The notes under the pieces are model-generated. The model was given only the letters and a program-made list of their open reading frames with translations. It was not told the origin of the DNA and did no database searches. Shown here one piece after another: positions 48,644-53,253 of a stretch of 53,253 bases of DNA. Position numbers and translations under genes: made by a program. The stretch's first letter is position 1, and each line of letters opens with the position of its first letter. The stretch is from Hyphomicrobiales bacterium (GTDB taxonomy: Bacteria > Pseudomonadota > Alphaproteobacteria > Rhizobiales > Rhizobiaceae): positions 1 to 53,253 of the forward strand of contig DUSC01000088.1 of assembly GCA_012842935.1 (NCBI GenBank). Reading direction: 5' to 3'.

Positions 48644-48935
48644 TGTCGTTGCCCTTGTAGAAGTTCCCTATGGGAATGCTTCTAGGGCGGATTTGTTTCT
48701 GCCCGATGCTGCGATTTTCGTATCAATGTAACAATGGAGAAACATTGATCCGGGCAGAAATGCCACATTTTCGGGCAAACGGTTGCTGATAGGGCAGGAC
48801 GGGACCAAAACGGCCGAGGGGCGCCCGAGTACGGCCGGGCGACGGCCCCCTCCCCCGCCTTCGGCGGTCCTGCTTACCGGTGAACGGGGGCCGGCACGGA
48901 CCGCGGTCCGCCCGTGGATCAGGCGGTGCGGGGGA

Positions 48936-49658
48936 TCAGGCGGTGCGGGAAAACAGCCGGCCGAGGAAGCCGTAGAACCACGCCGCCTGGGCGGCGTCGT
49001 GGAGGACCATCAGCCGATCCTGCTCCGCGCGCGACTGCGCGCCCGGCTTGCCGAAATAGGCCCAGGGTGAGGCCTGCCAGCGGCGAAAGCCCTCGATGGT
49101 GACCTCCGGATGGAACTGGAAGGCAAACGTGGTGTCGCCGGCGCGGAAGGCCTGGTTGGGAAAGAGGTCGGACTCCGCCAGATGCACGGCGCCGGCGGGG
49201 ATGTCGAAAGTGTGGAAATGCGACTGGGCGACGTGGATCGGCGCCGGCAGGACGTCGCGGCCCGCCTCGGTCGGGCGAAGTTCGTAGTAGCCGAATTCGT
49301 GCGCGCCCGACGCCGGCGGCCCGACATGGGCACCCATGACGTGGGCGATCTGCTGGCCCCCCTGGCAGATGCCGAGCAGCGGCACGCCCTTCCTCATGCA
49401 GGCCTCGATCCAGCGCGCCTCGTCGAGCAGGAAAGGATAGGTCTTCGTCTCGTAGACGGCGTACTTGCCGCCGTAGACGACGCTGCCGGCGACGTCATCG
49501 TCGAGCGGTTCGAGCGGCTGCCCGGCATAGGGCCGCCGCCACACCGGCTGGAATCCGTTCCCGTGGAGGAACACGCTGACGCGGTCGTCAGGCGGGTCGT
49601 CGCCGTGCCTGACGAGCACCACCTTGCGCGGCCGATCAGCATTCCTTCCGGGGTTCAT
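48936..49658 (-). CDS. Class I glutamine amidotransferase-like protein
   Basis: GVPLLGICQGGQQIAHVMGAHVG (GxCxGxQ nucleophile elbow); FQFHPEV. Confidence 0.88.
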   Translation of the reverse strand: MNPGRNADRPRKVVLVRHGDDPPDDRVSVFLHGNGFQPVWRRPYAGQPLEPLDDDVAGSVVYGGKYAVYETKTYPFLLDEARWIEACMRKGVPLLGICQGGQQIAHVMGAHVGPPASGAHEFGYYELRPTEAGRDVLPAPIHVAQSHFHTFDIPAGAVHLAESDLFPNQAFRAGDTTFAFQFHPEVTIEGFRRWQASPWAYFGKPGAQSRAEQDRLMVLHDAAQAAWFYGFLGRLFSRTA

Positions 49659-49824
49659 GGGCGGAACTTACCGCGCCGCGCGGCCGTCCGCCAAGCCCCG
49701 ACCTAAGCCGCGGAAAATCCGGGGTTTTTGCCGGCGGCGGCGGCACGAGGGCGCTGACGGCAGCAGGCCGGATTTTCGCCGTATTCCCCTAAGGCATTGC
49801 ATTTGAATGCGAAATGTGATTTAT

Positions 49825-49842
49825 ATTGAACGAACATTCAAT
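49825..49842. promoter_or_regulatory. Perfect inverted repeat upstream of Rieske oxygenase gene
   Basis: ATTGAA-CGAACA-TTCAAT; a second palindrome GCATT-TG-AATGC lies at 49799..49810. Confidence 0.5.
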
Positions 49843-51058
49843 GACAAAGAGCTTTCGCATGAACCGTCACCTGTTCGGAGTGGCGGTCCCAAACGATTGG
49901 GACCGCCGCGGATTACCGGGCTGGAGCTACCATAGTCCCGCCCTTCTCGAGCTGGAGAAGGAATACGTCTTCCGCAACCACTGGCAGATCATCGGTCACG
50001 TCTCGGACGTGCCGGAGGCCGGCGACTACCTGACCATGGACATGGTCGGCGAGCGGGCGCTGGTCGTGCGCGGCAAGGACGGCGTCGTCCGCGGCTTCCT
50101 CAACATGTGCAGGCACCGCGGCAGCCGCGTCGTCGGCGACGAGCGGGGCAACTGCCGCAACGCACTCGTCTGCCCGTTCCACGGCTGGGTCTACAATCTC
50201 GACGGCACGCTGCGCGGCGCGGCCAGGCCGCGCACGTTTCCCGAACTCGACAAGGAGGAGTTCGGGCTGCAGCCCATCGAGACGGAGGTGTGGATGGGAT
50301 TCATCTTCATCCGCTTCCGCGCCGGGCCGCAGCCTCCGGTGGCCGAACTGATGAGGCCCGTCGAGGCGGAGTTCGCCCACTACCGGAGCGCCGCGATGGT
50401 GCCGACCCGCGGCATCTGGACCCAGACCAGCCCGGTCAACTGGAAGTCGGTGCGCGACGTCGACAACGAGGGCTATCACGTCGCCATGGCGCATCCGGCG
50501 CTGCAGGACCTCTACGGCGCCACCTATTTCGACGAGCCCTTCGTCAACGGCGTGTCGCGGTCCTTCGCCACCTACAACCCGCATGCGGGGCGCCGCTGGA
50601 GCGTGCGCAACTATGTCAGGATAGCGCCGCGGCCGGCCTTCCTGCCCGAGCACCTGCGCGAGGCCTGGCTTTACTACGGTCTGTTCCCCAACGCGGTGAT
50701 TGCCGCCACGCCGGAGACGGTCCAGTTCTACCAGGAACTCCCGCTGTCGACCGGCCAGACGATGCTGCGCGGCGCCATCTACCGCTACGCAGACGAGAGC
50801 CGCGAGCAGGCGGCGGCGCGCTACCTCGCCTTCCGGATCGACCGCGACACGATGGCCGAGGACGTGCAGCTGTCGGTGTGGTCGAACGAGTCGATGGTCT
50901 CGGAATCCTTCGGCGGATTCTATCTCTCCGACCTCGAATACGGCGTGCGTACGCACCACGACCATCTGCGCGCGCGCATTCCAGTGCTCGAGCTGGAGAC
51001 GGCGCCGGCGGAAAAGGACATGTGGGCCCTGAACGAGGCGCTTCTGTCGCGCGGCTGA
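49841..51058 (+). CDS. Rieske non-heme iron oxygenase, alpha (oxygenase) subunit
   Basis: Rieske motif CRHRGSRVV...CPFHGW; mononuclear iron region NWKSVRDVDNEGYHVAMAHPALQDLYG. Start could be TTG 49826 or ATG 49856. Confidence 0.93.
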   Translation: MTKSFRMNRHLFGVAVPNDWDRRGLPGWSYHSPALLELEKEYVFRNHWQIIGHVSDVPEAGDYLTMDMVGERALVVRGKDGVVRGFLNMCRHRGSRVVGDERGNCRNALVCPFHGWVYNLDGTLRGAARPRTFPELDKEEFGLQPIETEVWMGFIFIRFRAGPQPPVAELMRPVEAEFAHYRSAAMVPTRGIWTQTSPVNWKSVRDVDNEGYHVAMAHPALQDLYGATYFDEPFVNGVSRSFATYNPHAGRRWSVRNYVRIAPRPAFLPEHLREAWLYYGLFPNAVIAATPETVQFYQELPLSTGQTMLRGAIYRYADESREQAAARYLAFRIDRDTMAEDVQLSVWSNESMVSESFGGFYLSDLEYGVRTHHDHLRARIPVLELETAPAEKDMWALNEALLSRG

Positions 51059-51137
51059 GGCGGTCGGCCTCCTCGCGTGGAGACCATCGGCCCCCAGACC
51101 ATGCTTCGCACGGTTCCTCCCCCGTGAACGAGGAAGC

Positions 51138-52334
51138 TCAGCGCCGCGGCGCCGGACCGACATAGCGGGCGCGGGGGCGGACGAGCGCGCCGCTCTCCAG
51201 CTGCTCGAAGGCGTGGGCCAGCCAGCCCGCGCACCGCGCCACGGCGAACAGGGCGACCTCGCTGCCGGCGGGAAGCGACAGCGTACGCGACAGGACGGCC
51301 AGCGCGAAGTCGATGTTGGCGCGAAGCCCGGTCGCCTCGGCGACCAACGCCGGCGCATCGACGACGAAACGCCGGTCGGCGCCGGCATGAGCGAGCGCGG
51401 CGAGCAGCGCCTCAGCGCGCGGATCGCCCTCCTCGTAGATCAGATGGCCGAAGCCGGGGATGGTCTCGCCGAGCGCGACGCGTTCGCGCAGGCCCGCGGC
51501 GACGTCGCCGGCGGCGAGGTCAGCGACCATGCGCGCCGCGAGCGGGCCGGCGCCGCCGTGGCGCGGCCCCTTCAGCGCTACCAGGCCGGCGACCGCCGCG
51601 TCGTAGGGGTTGAGCCCGGTCGAGGCGGCAACGCGCACCGCAAACGTCGAGGCGTTGAGTTCGTGGTCGGCGAGCAGCACCAGCGCCCGGCGCACGAGAT
51701 CGGGCGCGCGCGGGTAGGCCGGCGCCCAGGCGGCGGCGAGCTGGCGGTGCAGCGGTTCCGGCGAGGGCTCGCGGCCGAGGATCGCCGCCGCCAGGAGCCG
51801 CATGACGCGGGCGCCGACGCGAACGCGGCCCTCGGGCGTACGGCTGAAGGCGCCGGGATCGGCGTCGCCGGCGAGCGCCAGCACTGCGATCGCGCGCGCC
51901 AGCGGCGCCTCGCCGGCGGCCGCGGAAGCGACCGCGCGCATGGCGGGACCGACGACCGGAAGGTTGTCCGGCGCGAACGGATCGGCGCGGTTGGCGTCCC
52001 AGAGCAGCGTCGCCGCCTGCTCCAGCGTCGCCTCCCCCGACAGGCCGACGGCGCCGACGCCGCGATACACCGGACCGTCGGGCGTGATCGTCGAGACGGC
52101 GGAGTCGACGAGCGCTGCACTCTCCGCCTCGGCGGCGCGGCCGGCGGCCGGCGGGGCGCGGCGGTTCTTCAGGGCGCGTACGTCGTCGGCGCGGTAGCGG
52201 CGGGCACGGGCGTCCTCGGTCGGCTCCGAACGGATCAGGCCGCGGCTGACATAGGCGTAGAGCGTCGCCGTCGAAATGCCGAGCTCGCCGGCCGCCTCGC
52301 GGGCCGAAAGGTAGAGGGGCGCGGAATTCTTCAT
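51138..52334 (-). CDS. Citrate synthase-like enzyme with N-terminal MerR-type HTH
   Basis: SAREAAGELGISTATLYAYVSRGLIRSEPTEDARARRYRADDVRALKNRR fused to a citrate synthase domain with PRHGGAG, GFGHLIYEEGDPRAEAL and ANIDFALAVLS. Confidence 0.9.
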   Translation of the reverse strand: MKNSAPLYLSAREAAGELGISTATLYAYVSRGLIRSEPTEDARARRYRADDVRALKNRRAPPAAGRAAEAESAALVDSAVSTITPDGPVYRGVGAVGLSGEATLEQAATLLWDANRADPFAPDNLPVVGPAMRAVASAAAGEAPLARAIAVLALAGDADPGAFSRTPEGRVRVGARVMRLLAAAILGREPSPEPLHRQLAAAWAPAYPRAPDLVRRALVLLADHELNASTFAVRVAASTGLNPYDAAVAGLVALKGPRHGGAGPLAARMVADLAAGDVAAGLRERVALGETIPGFGHLIYEEGDPRAEALLAALAHAGADRRFVVDAPALVAEATGLRANIDFALAVLSRTLSLPAGSEVALFAVARCAGWLAHAFEQLESGALVRPRARYVGPAPRR

Positions 52335-52361
52335 ATTGATCATGCTAATCAAGATTGATCA
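52335..52361. promoter_or_regulatory. Repeated ATTGATCA boxes between divergent citrate synthase genes
   Basis: ATTGATCA at 52335-52342 and 52354-52361 (19-bp period), with an inverted ATCAA half-site between them. Confidence 0.5.
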
Positions 52362-52409
52362 CAATGCAAGCCGGTCTCATCCTTGTGCATTGCAACAAGG
52401 AGAACGATC

Positions 52410-53253
52410 ATGACCCTGCACCACGAGATCCGCACCGGCCTCGACGGCGTCGCCGCCGCGGCGACGGTGCTGTCCCATGTCGACGGCGAGCGCGGCGAAC
52501 TGGTTATCGCCGGCGAGCGCGTCGCCGACCTCGCCGGCCGCGTCCGCTTCGAGGCGGTTGCCGGTCGCCTGTGGGCGCTGGCGAAGGGGGCGACACCGGC
52601 CGAGGCGAGCGCCGCCGCGACCGGCGCGGAGAAGGCCGTCGGCGCCGCCCGGCGGCGTGCCTTCGCCCGCCTGCGCGGCGCGTTGGACCTGGCGAAGGAC
52701 CTCGAGCCGGTGGTGGCGATGCGCGCCGTCGTCGCCGCGTTGGTTCCCGAGGACGGGATCGATGACGAAGCGACGCTGACCGGCGGCTTCGGCGTCGCCG
52801 CCGCCGCCCTGCTGCGCCGCGCGCTGGGCGGGGAGCCGGTCGCACCCGACCCCGACCTGCCCCACGCCGCAGACCTGCTGCGGATGGCGCGCGGCGCCAC
52901 GCCCGAGGCGGCCGAGGCCGAGGCGCTCGACACCTATCTGGTGACGGCGATCGACCACGGCATGAACGCCTCGACCTTTGCCGGTCGCGTCGTCGCCTCG
53001 ACCGGCGCCGACCTGTTCATGGCCGCGACCGCGGCCTATTGCGCGCTGACCGGCCCGCTCCACGGCGGCGCGCCGGGGCCGGTGCTCGACATGCTCGACG
53101 CCATCGGCACGGGCGACAACATCGCGCCGTGGATCAGGGCGGCACTCGCCCGCGGCGAGCGGCTGATGGGCTTCGGCCACCGCATCTACAAGGTCCGCGA
53201 CCCGCGCGCCGACGTGCTGCGCGCGGCCGTGGCGCGGCTCGGTGGCCGCGGAG
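52410..53253 (+). CDS. Citrate synthase-like protein (truncated at window end)
   Basis: AIDHGMNASTFAGRVVASTGADLFMAATAAYCALTGPLHGGAPGPVLDML...GFGHRIYKVRDPRADVL. Confidence 0.9.
   Translation, partial: MTLHHEIRTGLDGVAAAATVLSHVDGERGELVIAGERVADLAGRVRFEAVAGRLWALAKGATPAEASAAATGAEKAVGAARRRAFARLRGALDLAKDLEPVVAMRAVVAALVPEDGIDDEATLTGGFGVAAAALLRRALGGEPVAPDPDLPHAADLLRMARGATPEAAEAEALDTYLVTAIDHGMNASTFAGRVVASTGADLFMAATAAYCALTGPLHGGAPGPVLDMLDAIGTGDNIAPWIRAALARGERLMGFGHRIYKVRDPRADVLRAAVARLGGRG

Overview
GC-rich (alphaproteobacterial, Rhizobiales-like) chromosomal window. It opens with the 3' end of a xerD-like recombinase, accA, an L,D-transpeptidase, tusA-like, a CobW-family GTPase, a D,D-carboxypeptidase, an M20 amidohydrolase and tRNA-Arg(CCT). 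From about 6.8 to 36.5 kb lies a dense aromatic-catabolism region: an AraC regulator, SDR, StyA-like monooxygenase and flavin reductase (an indole-oxygenase-like module); a peptide-family ABC importer; two paralogous FAD oxidoreductases flanking a PF04199 cyclase/isatin-hydrolase-like enzyme; a MarR regulator; a fused indolepyruvate:ferredoxin-oxidoreductase-like pair; a thioesterase; an opposing operon with a 2-aminobenzoyl-CoA/salicylyl-CoA monooxygenase-reductase, SDR, MarR, enoyl-CoA hydratase, acyl-CoA dehydrogenase and RidA; and GST-type isomerase, FAH-family hydrolase, aldehyde dehydrogenase, DAO-type oxidase and MFS genes. The remainder holds exbB-exbD-tonB, an L,D-transpeptidase, two OmpR-type response regulators and a hybrid kinase, modE-modABC, a GATase1-like protein, a lone Rieske oxygenase alpha subunit and a divergent pair of citrate synthase-like genes, one with an N-terminal HTH. 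The most interesting hypothesis is a complete indole -> isatin -> isatinate -> anthraniloyl-CoA route. In it, a TPP-dependent 2-oxoacid oxidoreductase replaces the CoA ligase normally needed to enter the 2-aminobenzoyl-CoA pathway. Assignments are made by reading motifs in the translations; no database search was possible.
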